A program made the position numbers and the translations under genes. A DNA stretch of 64,000 bases from JAKFWI01 sp031399165 (GTDB taxonomy: Bacteria > Pseudomonadota > Alphaproteobacteria > Caulobacterales > Aquidulcibacteraceae): NCBI GenBank assembly GCA_031399165.1, contig JANNOO010000005.1, positions 111,391-175,390 of the forward strand, given 5' to 3'. Below, in pieces: positions 23,892 through 33,130 of the stretch (the stretch's first letter is position 1; every line of letters starts with the position of its first letter). Under the pieces are notes generated by a model. The model searched no databases. It was not told where the DNA came from and worked only from the letters and a program-made list of their open reading frames with translations.

Positions 23892-25283
23892 CTATAAGCG
23901 CGCACTCTGGCGCACCCGCGCCGGCGCCTTGCTGGGTGGCGGGGCTTCGCCGGCGGGTTCGAACATCGGGTTGGGATCCCAATCCCCCACAAACGCAGCG
24001 TCGGTCATGTAATCAGGCAGACGGCACGCCACCGCCTCGCGTCCCGATTCGGCGACGATCTGCCGGTCGGCAGCCATCGCGCGCAGCACGTCGGCGTCGA
24101 TGTCGCCGATCAGATCGGCGCTCTCGCGCGCCATCAGATGGTTGGCCACGCCGAACAGCTGAAAAACGCCGGCATTGTTGAAGATGGTTTGCCAATCCTT
24201 GGCATAGAGCCGTTGCAGCTGCGACAGATCCTGGAAGAATGGCCACACCTGCAGGCCATAGCCGCGCATCAGCGTCATGGCCTGGCGCAGCGGCCCAAAT
24301 TCGCCGAGCTGGGCGCATTCGTCGAGCAGGAACAGGGTCGAGCGCTTTGGCCGCCGCTTACGCCCCATCACCGTCAACAGCAGCGCGCCGACCCACAGGC
24401 GCAGCAGCGCGCCGTGGCTCTCCAGCTTGTCCGGCGGGATCACGATGTAAATCGTCAGCGGCGCGCCTTCCCGCACGGCCGAAAGATCGATCGACGAACG
24501 CGACAGGGAACGCAGCGCCGAATCCGAATTGACGACCTTGAGATAGCTCTGCGCCGTCGAAAGAATGCCCGAGCGCGTCTGTTCGGTGATCGGCAGGAAG
24601 CTCGATATGTTCTGCTTGCTCAGCCGGTTCAGATGCTCGTTGTTCTCGATCAGCGACGCAAGGTTATAGACCGCATCGTCGCTCATCAGGATTTCGCGCA
24701 CCTTGCCGAAATGCCGCTCGCTCGGGATCGCAGTCTCGGCGACGGCGGCGATCACGCCGGCCATCAGCGAGCGGCCCCAATTGTCCCAGAACGGCTCCTT
24801 GTGAAAGCCGGCGTCGCCCGCCAGCAGGCTGGCTAGCATTTCAGCGTCCGCATCCAGCAGCGCGCCGGGGCGGCGGAACAGATCGAACGGGTTGAGCGAA
24901 TCCGTGCGCTTGCCTACGGCGCCGAACGGATCGAGCAGATAGACCTGCTGGCCCATCTCGCGCCGGCGCCGCGCTGTCACGTGCCAGGTCTCGCCCTTGG
25001 GATCGATGACGATCGCCGAGCCCTCGAAGCGCAACAGGTTCGGAATGATGACGCCGCGTCCCTTGCCGGCGCCTGTCGGCGCGATGGTGACGAGGTGACG
25101 ATCCTGGCCGTACAGAATGGGCTCCTCGTTCGAAGCAAGCGCCAGCGCGTTGTCCGGCGCCGAAAATCCGATCGAAGCCCGCGGCTTTTCCTTGGCGCGC
25201 CATCCCAGCAAAAGATCGAGCGCGCCCGGCTTCAGGGCGCCAATGGGTTTAGAGCGGTTCGCAGACGCGCTTTTCGCGGACAT
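23892..25283 (-). CDS. VirD4/TraG-like coupling-protein ATPase, orphan
   Basis: The 463-residue protein matches the cytoplasmic ATPase core of type IV coupling proteins. Walker A is IAPTGAGKGRGVIIPNL, Walker B is STLFLLDECAQLGEFGPL, and the family segment VIDPKGETWHVTARRRR lies between. Coupling proteins normally have two N-terminal membrane spans; here residues 1-60 are soluble (MSAKSASANRSKPIGALKPG...), so it is a short form. No relaxase, VirB genes or plasmid functions are nearby. It may be a chromosomal remnant or a soluble DNA-pumping ATPase with its own job. Confidence 0.85.
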   Translation of the reverse strand: MSAKSASANRSKPIGALKPGALDLLLGWRAKEKPRASIGFSAPDNALALASNEEPILYGQDRHLVTIAPTGAGKGRGVIIPNLLRFEGSAIVIDPKGETWHVTARRRREMGQQVYLLDPFGAVGKRTDSLNPFDLFRRPGALLDADAEMLASLLAGDAGFHKEPFWDNWGRSLMAGVIAAVAETAIPSERHFGKVREILMSDDAVYNLASLIENNEHLNRLSKQNISSFLPITEQTRSGILSTAQSYLKVVNSDSALRSLSRSSIDLSAVREGAPLTIYIVIPPDKLESHGALLRLWVGALLLTVMGRKRRPKRSTLFLLDECAQLGEFGPLRQAMTLMRGYGLQVWPFFQDLSQLQRLYAKDWQTIFNNAGVFQLFGVANHLMARESADLIGDIDADVLRAMAADRQIVAESGREAVACRLPDYMTDAAFVGDWDPNPMFEPAGEAPPPSKAPARVRQSARL

Positions 25284-25391
25284 GCGTGCAATTCCCTGCG
25301 CGTGACGCCGCCAATTCGATTCGTCTGCGCACGATCATCTGGCGCGCCGATTGCGCCTGCTTTTTGTCCGATTGCGGCGCGCGTGCGGCTT

Positions 25392-27242
25392 TCAGTTTGT
25401 GTCCGGCCAAGACGGAGGACCCGCGCGATCTTTTGTGGCTGGCGCTGTTTCCGCATTTTCCGGAAACACGCCAACGCCGCCTTCAGGCGCGTGCGCCAAA
25501 CGCTTCAGCCAGGGCGATGCTGCCGCAAGCGCAAGGCCGATGACGATGGCGCCGATGCCGATTTGCTGAAACACGCTGACATAGGTGTTCAGCGCCGCCT
25601 GCGGATCGAGAACCTGCCCGCCAACGGTCTCGGCCGCCGTTAGCTTCGCGATCTGCGCGCCCAAAGCCTGCGCCGCCGAGCTGGACAAGAACCAAGTGGC
25701 CATCATCGTCGAAAGCACCGCCGCCGGCGCCAGCTTGGTCATCGCCGAAAGGCCAACCGGCGAAAGGCAAAGCTCCCCGGTCGTATGCAACAGATACAAG
25801 AGTACGAGGAATACGAGCGGCACCCTGGCCGACGCATCGGCATAGGCCGCGCCCCAGACTAGAACAAGGAAGCCCGCGCCTACCTGCATTAGCGCAAGCG
25901 CGAATTTCATCGCATCGTCCGGCTCCTTCTTGTGCCGGGCCAGCCAGACCCACGCCGCCGCAAACAACGGCGCCATCAGCAGGATGAAGCCGGCGTTGAA
26001 GCTCTGCGTCTGGCCGGACGTGATGGTCCAGAACCCGCTGGAGGGCAGCGCTGTATTGCGCTCTGCGAATTGGTTGAGCGCGGTGCCCGCCAATTCGAAC
26101 AGGGTCCAAAACACAACGGACGCAACGATCAGCACCAGCGCCAGGATCACGCGCTGCGCCTCAACGGCGGTGCATTTGCGCACCATGTATTGGATGAAAT
26201 AGGCCAGCACCCCCACCGATGCGATGGTCAGCAGCCAATTCACGAAGGGCTCGCGCTGCACCAGCAGGTACACCACGCCGACGCCAAGCACGACGCAGAT
26301 ATAGGTCAGCCACTCGCGGTCTATTGGCCCGACGACCTTCTTCCTGAGCGCCGCGGGATCGGGCGGCTCACCCTTGCCCTCCAGCAGCGGCTTGCCGAGC
26401 ATGAACACGACAAAACCGGCAAGCATGCCGACCCCCGCCAGTCCAAAACCCCACGCCCAGCCATAGGTGAGTCCAAGTCCGGCGCACAGGATCGACGCCC
26501 AGAACGCCCCGAGATTGATGCCGTAATAATAGAGCGTGAACCCGGAATCGCGCCGCGGGTCGCCTTGCTGATAAAGCTGGCCGACAATCGAGGAGATATT
26601 GGGCTTCAGAAAGCCCACGCCCATAATGATCAGAGAAAGCGCGAGATAGAAAAACGATTTGTAGATCGGGATCACGCCCGAGACCGACATCTCGTAGGAA
26701 TTTTTCGGCAGCGTGCCTGGCAAAGGCGCGCCGGCGGGAAGCCCCTCAATGGCAAGACCGCCATCAGCCGAAGGGCCAAAACTATAGAGGCCGTCGCCAA
26801 CCTTGATCTGCACTTTGCGCTGATCCTGCCGCCCCTCCGCGACGAAATCATAGGTCTGGCCCTGATAGGTCAGGTGCTGCGTGGCCGGCTTCTGCTCGAT
26901 CGCCATCATCAGATGGCCGGCCACGAGCAGCAAAGCGCCGAACGCAATCGCCTTACGCGTGCCGAGCAATTTGTCCGCGAGGAAGCCGCCGATCAGCGGC
27001 ATCAGATAAACCAAGGAGGTATAGGCGCCGTACTGGCCCTGCGCGACTCTGTCGTCGAACAGGAAATGCTGCGTCATGTACGTGATCAGGATGCCGCGCA
27101 TCCCGTAATACGAAAACCGCTCCCACATCTCCGCGAAGAACAGGACGAACAGCCCGCGCGGGTGTTTTCGCAGTTGCAGCAGCACCGGCGGTATCGTGAG
27201 CGCCGAAACGCCGACGCCGACGAGCGTAACGATATTCCACAT
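25392..27242 (-). CDS. POT/PTR2 family proton-dependent peptide transporter
   Basis: This 616-residue polytopic protein imports di- and tripeptides with protons. The POT signature is FFAEMWERFSYYGMRGIL near residues 35-52 (the ExxER-type proton site), with a second signature around FTLYYYGINLGAFWASI. Between spans 3 and 4 (roughly residues 118-190) is an extramembrane insertion with beta-like repeats (LTYQGQTYDFVAEG ... IKVGDGLYSFG), seen in a subgroup of bacterial members. A soluble tail of about 35 residues ends the protein. It stands alone, with 108 bp before the VirD4-like gene. Confidence 0.93.
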   Translation of the reverse strand: MWNIVTLVGVGVSALTIPPVLLQLRKHPRGLFVLFFAEMWERFSYYGMRGILITYMTQHFLFDDRVAQGQYGAYTSLVYLMPLIGGFLADKLLGTRKAIAFGALLLVAGHLMMAIEQKPATQHLTYQGQTYDFVAEGRQDQRKVQIKVGDGLYSFGPSADGGLAIEGLPAGAPLPGTLPKNSYEMSVSGVIPIYKSFFYLALSLIIMGVGFLKPNISSIVGQLYQQGDPRRDSGFTLYYYGINLGAFWASILCAGLGLTYGWAWGFGLAGVGMLAGFVVFMLGKPLLEGKGEPPDPAALRKKVVGPIDREWLTYICVVLGVGVVYLLVQREPFVNWLLTIASVGVLAYFIQYMVRKCTAVEAQRVILALVLIVASVVFWTLFELAGTALNQFAERNTALPSSGFWTITSGQTQSFNAGFILLMAPLFAAAWVWLARHKKEPDDAMKFALALMQVGAGFLVLVWGAAYADASARVPLVFLVLLYLLHTTGELCLSPVGLSAMTKLAPAAVLSTMMATWFLSSSAAQALGAQIAKLTAAETVGGQVLDPQAALNTYVSVFQQIGIGAIVIGLALAAASPWLKRLAHAPEGGVGVFPENAETAPATKDRAGPPSWPDTN

Positions 27243-27303
27243 GAAAGAGCGCCCTTGCTGTTATGGCAATGCAGCATGGGCCGGGCAAACCGGCAAGGCG
27301 GCC

Positions 27304-27834
27304 TCAGCTATCACGGACGTCGCGGCGCAAATCGGGCGTGATCGCCCACCAGAAATCCTCGCCGCGCGCGCCGTCCAGCCAGAATCCAAGGCGCCTGAGC
27401 GTTCGCACCGACGGGCGGTTGCGGCGGTGGCAGCCGGCGATCACTTGCCGCGCCCCGCCCTCCTCCAGCGCCCAATCCAGCAACCGGCCCGCCGCTTCGG
27501 TTGCAAAGCCGCGGCGCCGGTAAAGCGGTGTGATGGCGTATCCCAATTCTAGCGTGTCCTGCATCCGCTCCACCGGCTCGAAACGCAGGTCGCCGATCAC
27601 CCGTTCATCGCCGCGATGGACCACAAGCGCGCGTTCCGCTGGCGCATCGCCATTGTGGCGCCAAGCGCGCGCCAAAAGGCGCAGCCCACCGCCCGCATGC
27701 CATTCAGGAGGAATATCGGCGTCCAGCGCCTGCGCGAGGGCTTGCGGCCCCTCCTGTGCGATCACACCCAAACGAGCCGTCAACGGCTCGATCCGCAGGT
27801 GCGGCGTGATCAGGGTCTTTATGAGTTCTTTGCG
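27304..27834 (-). CDS. GNAT N-acetyltransferase, RimJ/RimL-like
   Basis: The 176-residue protein has the acetyl-CoA motif LGYAITPLYRRRGFATEAAGRLL and the C-terminal pair IAGCHRRNRPSVRTLRRLGFW, as in RimJ/RimL-type enzymes. The start is set at a GTG (27834) with AGGGA 8 nt upstream, giving MRKELIKTLITPHLRIEPL, where family members usually begin. A TTG at 27885 would add 17 residues. It follows gshA closely, so possibly the same transcript. The substrate is unknown. Confidence 0.85.
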   Translation of the reverse strand, partial: RKELIKTLITPHLRIEPLTARLGVIAQEGPQALAQALDADIPPEWHAGGGLRLLARAWRHNGDAPAERALVVHRGDERVIGDLRFEPVERMQDTLELGYAITPLYRRRGFATEAAGRLLDWALEEGGARQVIAGCHRRNRPSVRTLRRLGFWLDGARGEDFWWAITPDLRRDVRDS

Positions 27835-27894
27835 CACGTTCCGATCCCTGGCTGTGAGCAAAGCCGGGAACTGCAATTTGCGCAAGCGTCCCGA

Positions 27895-29259
27895 TCAGTA
27901 CGCGCAGGCTTCAAACACTGGATCGATGTCGCCGCGCCATTCGGTGCGCCAGCGCTCCAGCAGCCGTTCGGCCGACGTGACGCCGGTGGCGGCGACATCG
28001 TCGAGTTCGGTCAGGAAAATGGTTTCGTTGTCGCCGCTGGCGTTCAGCCTGGCGCGGTCCTTCAGACCCTGACGCGAGATCGCCAGCGCCGCCTGGGCGA
28101 TTTCCCGCGCAGAGCCGCCGCGTATCGGCGCGCGCAGGCCAAGAACCGGGACGCTGCGGCGCAGGGCTTCACGGTCTTCGGCGGTCCAGCCCTTGACCAG
28201 GCTCCAGGCTGCTTCGAGCGCCGCGTCGCAGCCGAAAATACCGGCCCAGAACGCCGGCAACGCGCAAAGCCGGCCGGACGGGCCCGCATCGGCGCCGCGC
28301 ATTTCCAGGTAAGTCTTGAGGCGCACCTCCGGGAAGATCGTCGTCAGATGGTCTTCCCAATCCTTCATCGCCGGTAATTCGCCGGGCAGTGCGTCGAGCT
28401 TGCCGGCCATGAACTTGCGGAACGACTGGCCGGATGCGTCGATATATTTGCCGTCGCGGTAGACGAAATACATCGGCACATCGAGCGCGTATTCTGCGTA
28501 TTGCTCGAAGCCGAAACCGTCCTCGAACACGAATGGCAGCATGCCCGTGCGGTCCGGGTCGGTGTCCGCCCAGACGTGACTACGATAAGACAAAAACCCG
28601 TTCGTGCGGCCTTCGGCAAAGGGTGAATTGGCGAACAGCGCCGTAGCGATGGGCTGCAACGCAAGGCCGACGCGGAATTTCTTCCGCATATCGGCTTCGG
28701 AGCCGAAATCCAGATTGGCCTGCACCGTACACGAGCGCATCATCATCTGCCGTCCGAGACGGCCAACTTTCTCCATGTAAGCGCGCATGATCTTATAGCG
28801 CGCCTTCGGCATCATTGGCGTTTCGTCAAAACGCCATTTCGGCGAAAATCCCAAACCGAGAAACTTGATGTCCAGCGCGCCAGCGACGTCGCGCAATTGC
28901 TTGAGGTGCGCGCCGACTTCCGAACAGGTCTGATGGATATGATCGAGCGGGGCGCCGGAAAGCTCAAATTGCCCCGCCGGCTCCAGCGTAATGGACGCGC
29001 CGTCCTGCTTAAGAGCGATCAGCTTTCCGCCCTCAAGGATCGGCTCCCAGCCGTATTTGTCGGCAAGGCCCTGCAACAGCGCGCCGATACCTTGCTCGCC
29101 CTCATATGGCACGGGCGATTTATCCTGCCGCCGGAAGGCGAATTTTTCGTGCTCGGTGCCAATACGCCATTTGGCTTTCGGCTTGCAGCCTGATTCCAGG
29201 TGCTCGACGAGTTGGCGAAATCCCTCGATCGGCGGCGCCTTGTCTTTTGTGTTCGCCAC
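27895..29259 (-). CDS. gshA: Glutamate-cysteine ligase
   Basis: This enzyme makes gamma-glutamylcysteine, the committed step of glutathione synthesis. The 454-residue protein is the GCS2 (plant/alphaproteobacterial) type: WRIGTEHEKFAF near the N-terminus, QFELSGAPLDHIHQTC, and SPKWRFDETPMMPKARYKIM are family segments. The start is a GTG at 29259, 6 nt after GGGGAGG; an upstream start at 29313 would add a poorly conserved stretch. Length agrees with homologues. rsmE lies 76 bp upstream on the same strand. Confidence 0.95.
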   Translation of the reverse strand: MANTKDKAPPIEGFRQLVEHLESGCKPKAKWRIGTEHEKFAFRRQDKSPVPYEGEQGIGALLQGLADKYGWEPILEGGKLIALKQDGASITLEPAGQFELSGAPLDHIHQTCSEVGAHLKQLRDVAGALDIKFLGLGFSPKWRFDETPMMPKARYKIMRAYMEKVGRLGRQMMMRSCTVQANLDFGSEADMRKKFRVGLALQPIATALFANSPFAEGRTNGFLSYRSHVWADTDPDRTGMLPFVFEDGFGFEQYAEYALDVPMYFVYRDGKYIDASGQSFRKFMAGKLDALPGELPAMKDWEDHLTTIFPEVRLKTYLEMRGADAGPSGRLCALPAFWAGIFGCDAALEAAWSLVKGWTAEDREALRRSVPVLGLRAPIRGGSAREIAQAALAISRQGLKDRARLNASGDNETIFLTELDDVAATGVTSAERLLERWRTEWRGDIDPVFEACAY

Positions 29260-29335
29260 AGCAGCCTCCCCGCCTATTGTGCGCCATTTGGGCAGGAACG
29301 TCCTTTCCTGCAAGGGCGTTCGCGCGCCTTAAATA

Positions 29336-30100
29336 TTAACGCCAGTCGCCCCACGCCGCCTGGATCACGGCCAGCGCAGCAACCGCCGCCGATTCGGCGC
29401 GTAAAATACGCGGGCCAAGCGACACAGGCGTGACGAATGAAAGACCGCGCAACATCCGCCGCTCTTCGGGATCGAAGCCGCCCTCTGGGCCGATCAGAAG
29501 CGCCAGCGCTTTGCATCCGCGCAGCCGTTCGGCCGCCTGGTAAAGCGGCTCGCCGCGCCCCTTCGCGCCGCCCCAGGGTTTTTCCTGCTCATCGCCCGCC
29601 TCGTCCGCGAAGATCAGCGGCCGGGCTTCGTCCCAGCCGTCGAGCGACCGGCCCAGCGCCAGCGCCGCGCGTACATCCGGCACATCCAGCCGCTCGGTCT
29701 GCTCAGCAGCCTCGCGCGCGATGGAGGCCAAGCGATCGCCGCGAACCGTCTCGGCTATCGTGCGCTTGCAGATCACCGGCTGCAGCGTGCGCGCGCCCAG
29801 TTCCGTCGCTTTTTCTATCAGCCAATCGGTAGCCTGCCGCTTCAGCGGCGAAAACAACAAGGCGATGTCCGGCGTTTGCGACTGGGGACGCGTACGCGCG
29901 ACAATATTCAACGCCGCGCCGCGCCGGCCCATCTCGCCGATTGCCGCGCTCCACTCGCCATCTCGACCGTTGAAGACCCTCACGCGCGCGCCTTCGCGCA
30001 GGCGCAGCACCTGAGCAAGATAGCGGCTCTGCGCCTCGTCGAGCGCAATATGGGCGCCGGCGGCCAAGTCTTCTTCAACGTAAAGCCGCGGATCGGGCAA
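29336..30100 (-). CDS. rsmE: 16S rRNA (uracil1498-N3)-methyltransferase
   Basis: This 254-residue SPOUT-family enzyme methylates U1498 of 16S rRNA. The N-terminal PUA-like domain (QSRYLAQVLRLREGARVRVFNGRDG) precedes the knotted SAM-binding region, with LLIGPEGGFDPEERRML and VSLGPRILRAESAAVAAL. The start is a TTG preceded by GGAGG at 5-nt spacing, which decides it. rsmE next to gshA is a common order in alphaproteobacteria. Confidence 0.95.
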   Translation of the reverse strand: MPDPRLYVEEDLAAGAHIALDEAQSRYLAQVLRLREGARVRVFNGRDGEWSAAIGEMGRRGAALNIVARTRPQSQTPDIALLFSPLKRQATDWLIEKATELGARTLQPVICKRTIAETVRGDRLASIAREAAEQTERLDVPDVRAALALGRSLDGWDEARPLIFADEAGDEQEKPWGGAKGRGEPLYQAAERLRGCKALALLIGPEGGFDPEERRMLRGLSFVTPVSLGPRILRAESAAVAALAVIQAAWGDWR

Positions 30101-30177
30101 AGGCGCCTCCGAGGTCCCGCTTGCCTAAACTTTGCGGCGGACGCAACGATCCCCGGCTTCGGCTTGCTCGACGCCAC

Positions 30178-31965
30178 CTACGCCGCGCCCAGCTTTTCAC
30201 CTTCCGAATTGGCGTGCAGCCGCGCGTAAAGCCCACGCTTAGCCATCAGTTCGGCGTGCTTGCCCTGCTCCACGATGCGTCCCTGATCGAACACGAGTAT
30301 GCGATCGGCTTCGCGGACGGTTGAGAGCCGGTGCGCGATCACGATTGTGGTGCGGCCGACCATCAGCTCCTTCATCGCCGCCTGCACATCGCGCTCGGTT
30401 TCGGTGTCGAGCGAGGACGTGGCTTCATCGAGGATAAGGATCGGCGCATCGGCCAGGAAGGCGCGCGCCAGCGCCACACGCTGACGCTCGCCGCCCGAAA
30501 GTTTCACGCCCCGCTCACCCACCAGCGTGCGGTAGCCCTTCGGCAGCTTGCGCACAAAGCCATGGGCCCGCGCCCGCGCGGCGGCGGCGACGATATCCTC
30601 CGCCGGCGCGCCGGGCCGCGCATAGGCAATATTCTCCGCGATCGAGCGGTGAAACAAAGCCGGCTCCTGCGGCACGGCGGCGATCGCCGCGCGCAAACTG
30701 GCCTGCGAAACGGCGCGCACGTCCTGTCCGTCGATCAGGATGGCGCCGCTATCGACATCATAGAGCCGCTGGATCAGGCGCACGAACGTGCTTTTGCCCG
30801 CGCCCGTAGGGCCGACCAGCGCCACGGTTTCACCCGGCGCGATGCGCAGATTGACGCCTTCGTAGATAGAGGCCCCTTGTCCGGCATAGGCGAACGCCAC
30901 GTCCTTGAACACGATCTCGCCCTTGCCGGGCGCGAACGCCGGCGCGGCTTTGGCGTCGGCGATCTGCGGCTCTGTTTCCGCGAAGATCGCCATATCCTCG
31001 ATCTCACTTAAACCGCGTTGCAGCATCTGCACCTGTTCGCCGAAATTGCGCAGATGCCCGCTCATCACAAGCAGAGACGCAATCGCGAACGCAACATCGC
31101 CGGGGCTTGCCTCGCCCGCGCTCCATTTCCACACCAGCAGCGCCAGCAGCCCGGATTGCAGGGCAATCATCAGCAGGTTCGAAACCAGCCAGGCGTTCGT
31201 GAAGCGATACCACGTCACGTTCGTCACGCGCCGCCAGCGATCAAGCACCGCCTCAAAACGCGCTGCTTCGCGCGCTTCGGCGCCAAAGCTCTTGACCGCC
31301 GCATTGTTGCCGATCGCATCGGCGAGCGCACCGCCGATGCGGCTGTCGAGGCGGTTGGACACCGTCGCCGCGGGCTTGGTGTAGTTTTCGCTGAGCAAAA
31401 CCGACGCAAGCACGAACAGCGCAACGACCACGGCCACATAGAGGCCCACGATCGGCCACTTAAGCAGCATGACGGCTGTGAGCCCCGTAAGCACAAGCAT
31501 CGTCGGGATCAAGCCGAACAGCAGCACGTCGGACAGCGTGTCGTACGCCCACATGCCGCGCGACAGCTTGCGCACGGTTGAGCCGGCGAAAGTTTCACCA
31601 TGCCATTGCGCGGAAAAACTCTGCACGCGCGCAAAACCGTCGGCGATCAGGTCTCGCATGTTGCCGGAAGCGAACGGCGTCATCAGCCGCCCGCCAGTGT
31701 TGCGCAACACCAGCGCTGCGCCCCACAGCGCCGCGAACAAGCCAAACGCGCCCCACGCCGCGGCCGTATCGTTCTGCACCGCAACGGCGTCGATCAGCCA
31801 TCCCGCCGCCTGTGGTGCAACGATGTCGCAAGCGGTCGCTGCAAGGAATAGGGCGCCGACCACGGCCAGCATCCGTGGGCGACGGCCCCATTGCCGGAAA
31901 AGAAACTTCAGCACCGCAGCGTTCGACAGAACACGCTTGCCGTTATCATCGTCGTAGGAAGACAT
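30178..31965 (-). CDS. ABC exporter, fused membrane and ATPase domains
   Basis: This 595-residue half-transporter has an N-terminal six-helix membrane domain (residues about 25-330) and a C-terminal ATPase with Walker A VGPTGAGKSTFVRL, Q-loop, signature LSGGERQRVALARAF and Walker B LILDEATSSLD. It would function as a dimer exporting a lipid, peptide or drug; the substrate cannot be deduced. It is distinct from the MsbA-like gene at 40799. It is divergent from ubiA and 77 bp upstream of rsmE. Confidence 0.9.
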   Translation of the reverse strand: MSSYDDDNGKRVLSNAAVLKFLFRQWGRRPRMLAVVGALFLAATACDIVAPQAAGWLIDAVAVQNDTAAAWGAFGLFAALWGAALVLRNTGGRLMTPFASGNMRDLIADGFARVQSFSAQWHGETFAGSTVRKLSRGMWAYDTLSDVLLFGLIPTMLVLTGLTAVMLLKWPIVGLYVAVVVALFVLASVLLSENYTKPAATVSNRLDSRIGGALADAIGNNAAVKSFGAEAREAARFEAVLDRWRRVTNVTWYRFTNAWLVSNLLMIALQSGLLALLVWKWSAGEASPGDVAFAIASLLVMSGHLRNFGEQVQMLQRGLSEIEDMAIFAETEPQIADAKAAPAFAPGKGEIVFKDVAFAYAGQGASIYEGVNLRIAPGETVALVGPTGAGKSTFVRLIQRLYDVDSGAILIDGQDVRAVSQASLRAAIAAVPQEPALFHRSIAENIAYARPGAPAEDIVAAAARARAHGFVRKLPKGYRTLVGERGVKLSGGERQRVALARAFLADAPILILDEATSSLDTETERDVQAAMKELMVGRTTIVIAHRLSTVREADRILVFDQGRIVEQGKHAELMAKRGLYARLHANSEGEKLGAA

Positions 31966-32197
31966 TTACGCGCCCGGGCACAAGCTCGGCCCGCTCCTTC
32001 ATCTGAACTGGATCGGCGTGCGAGGAGCGAGAACCAGCGCCGGCAAGCGGCGGAAGCGCTCTCGGCGTCGCAACGGGCGCCGAAATTTTCAGAGAGTGAT
32101 GGTCATCGGGAGGTGCGCGCTCCTTTTCCTAAGGGACGCCCTATCTAATCGCCCGCAGCTCTTGCTTCAAGCCGCCGGGAAGAACATCAACACCGCT

Positions 32198-33127
32198 GTG
32201 ACCGAACCGCCACGCCCCGCGGACAGCCTCGATCGCCACTGGACGCAGAGCGCTCCAGCGGGGCTGACGCCTTATCTGCGCCTTTCGCGGCTGGACCGGC
32301 CAGTGGGCTGGCAATTGCTGTTCCTCCCTTGCGTCATGGGCTTGGGCGCGGCGCAGACCGGGCTTCCGATCTCGTGGAGCCACGCAACACTTTACGCCGC
32401 AGCGATGCTCGTTGGCGCCATCGCCACGCGCGGCGCGGGCTGCACCTACAACGACATCGTCGATCGCAAAATCGATGCACAAGTGGAGCGCACGCGCAGC
32501 AGGCCGCTGCCGTCGGGGCAGGTTTCCACGCGCAACGCATGGGCCTGGCTGGCGCTGCAATGCCTGATCGGGCTTGCCGTGCTGCCGCTTCTGCCGGTCG
32601 CGGCGATCTACACCGCGCTGGCGTCGATCCCGTTCGTGGCCGCCTATCCATTCATGAAGCGCATCACCTGGTGGCCGCAAGCGTGGCTCGGGATTTGTTT
32701 TTCCTGGGGCGCGCTCGTCGCGGGCGCGAGTGTTCAGGAAACGATCAGCACTGAAATCATTCTCTTGTTCCTTGGATGCGTCGCGTGGGTGATCGCCTAC
32801 GATACAATCTACGCGCTGCAAGATATCGAAGACGACGCTCTCGTCGGCGTGCGTTCCACCGCGCGCCTGTTCGCGGACAATTGGCGAAACTGGACCTTCG
32901 GCCTTTACGCGATAGCCTTCGTGCTCTGGATTTTCGCCGCGCGGATGAGTGGCGCCCATTGGCTTTCAGCCGGACTGCTGGTGGGGCTGGCTCTGGCGTG
33001 TATTCCGCTGCTTGAAGGCATCGACGCCAAAAATCCGAAAAGCGCGCTGGCGGCGTTCCGGAGAAATGTATGGATCGGCGCCGGCGCGGCCTTTGCGTTC
33101 GCGCTTGGCGCCGTTATCGCGGATTGA
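32198..33127 (+). CDS. ubiA: 4-hydroxybenzoate polyprenyltransferase
   Basis: UbiA attaches the polyprenyl tail to 4-hydroxybenzoate in ubiquinone synthesis. The two Mg-diphosphate motifs are visible: NDIVDRKIDAQVERTRSRP and YDTIYALQDIEDDALVG. About eight membrane spans follow. The frame is open well upstream, but I start at a GTG at 32198 (MTEPPRPADSLDRHW), where homologues begin; an ATG at 32099 is another option. UbiD, the next enzyme, is encoded 3 kb downstream. The call is firm, the start uncertain. Confidence 0.94.
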   Translation: MTEPPRPADSLDRHWTQSAPAGLTPYLRLSRLDRPVGWQLLFLPCVMGLGAAQTGLPISWSHATLYAAAMLVGAIATRGAGCTYNDIVDRKIDAQVERTRSRPLPSGQVSTRNAWAWLALQCLIGLAVLPLLPVAAIYTALASIPFVAAYPFMKRITWWPQAWLGICFSWGALVAGASVQETISTEIILLFLGCVAWVIAYDTIYALQDIEDDALVGVRSTARLFADNWRNWTFGLYAIAFVLWIFAARMSGAHWLSAGLLVGLALACIPLLEGIDAKNPKSALAAFRRNVWIGAGAAFAFALGAVIAD

Positions 33128-33130
33128 GCC

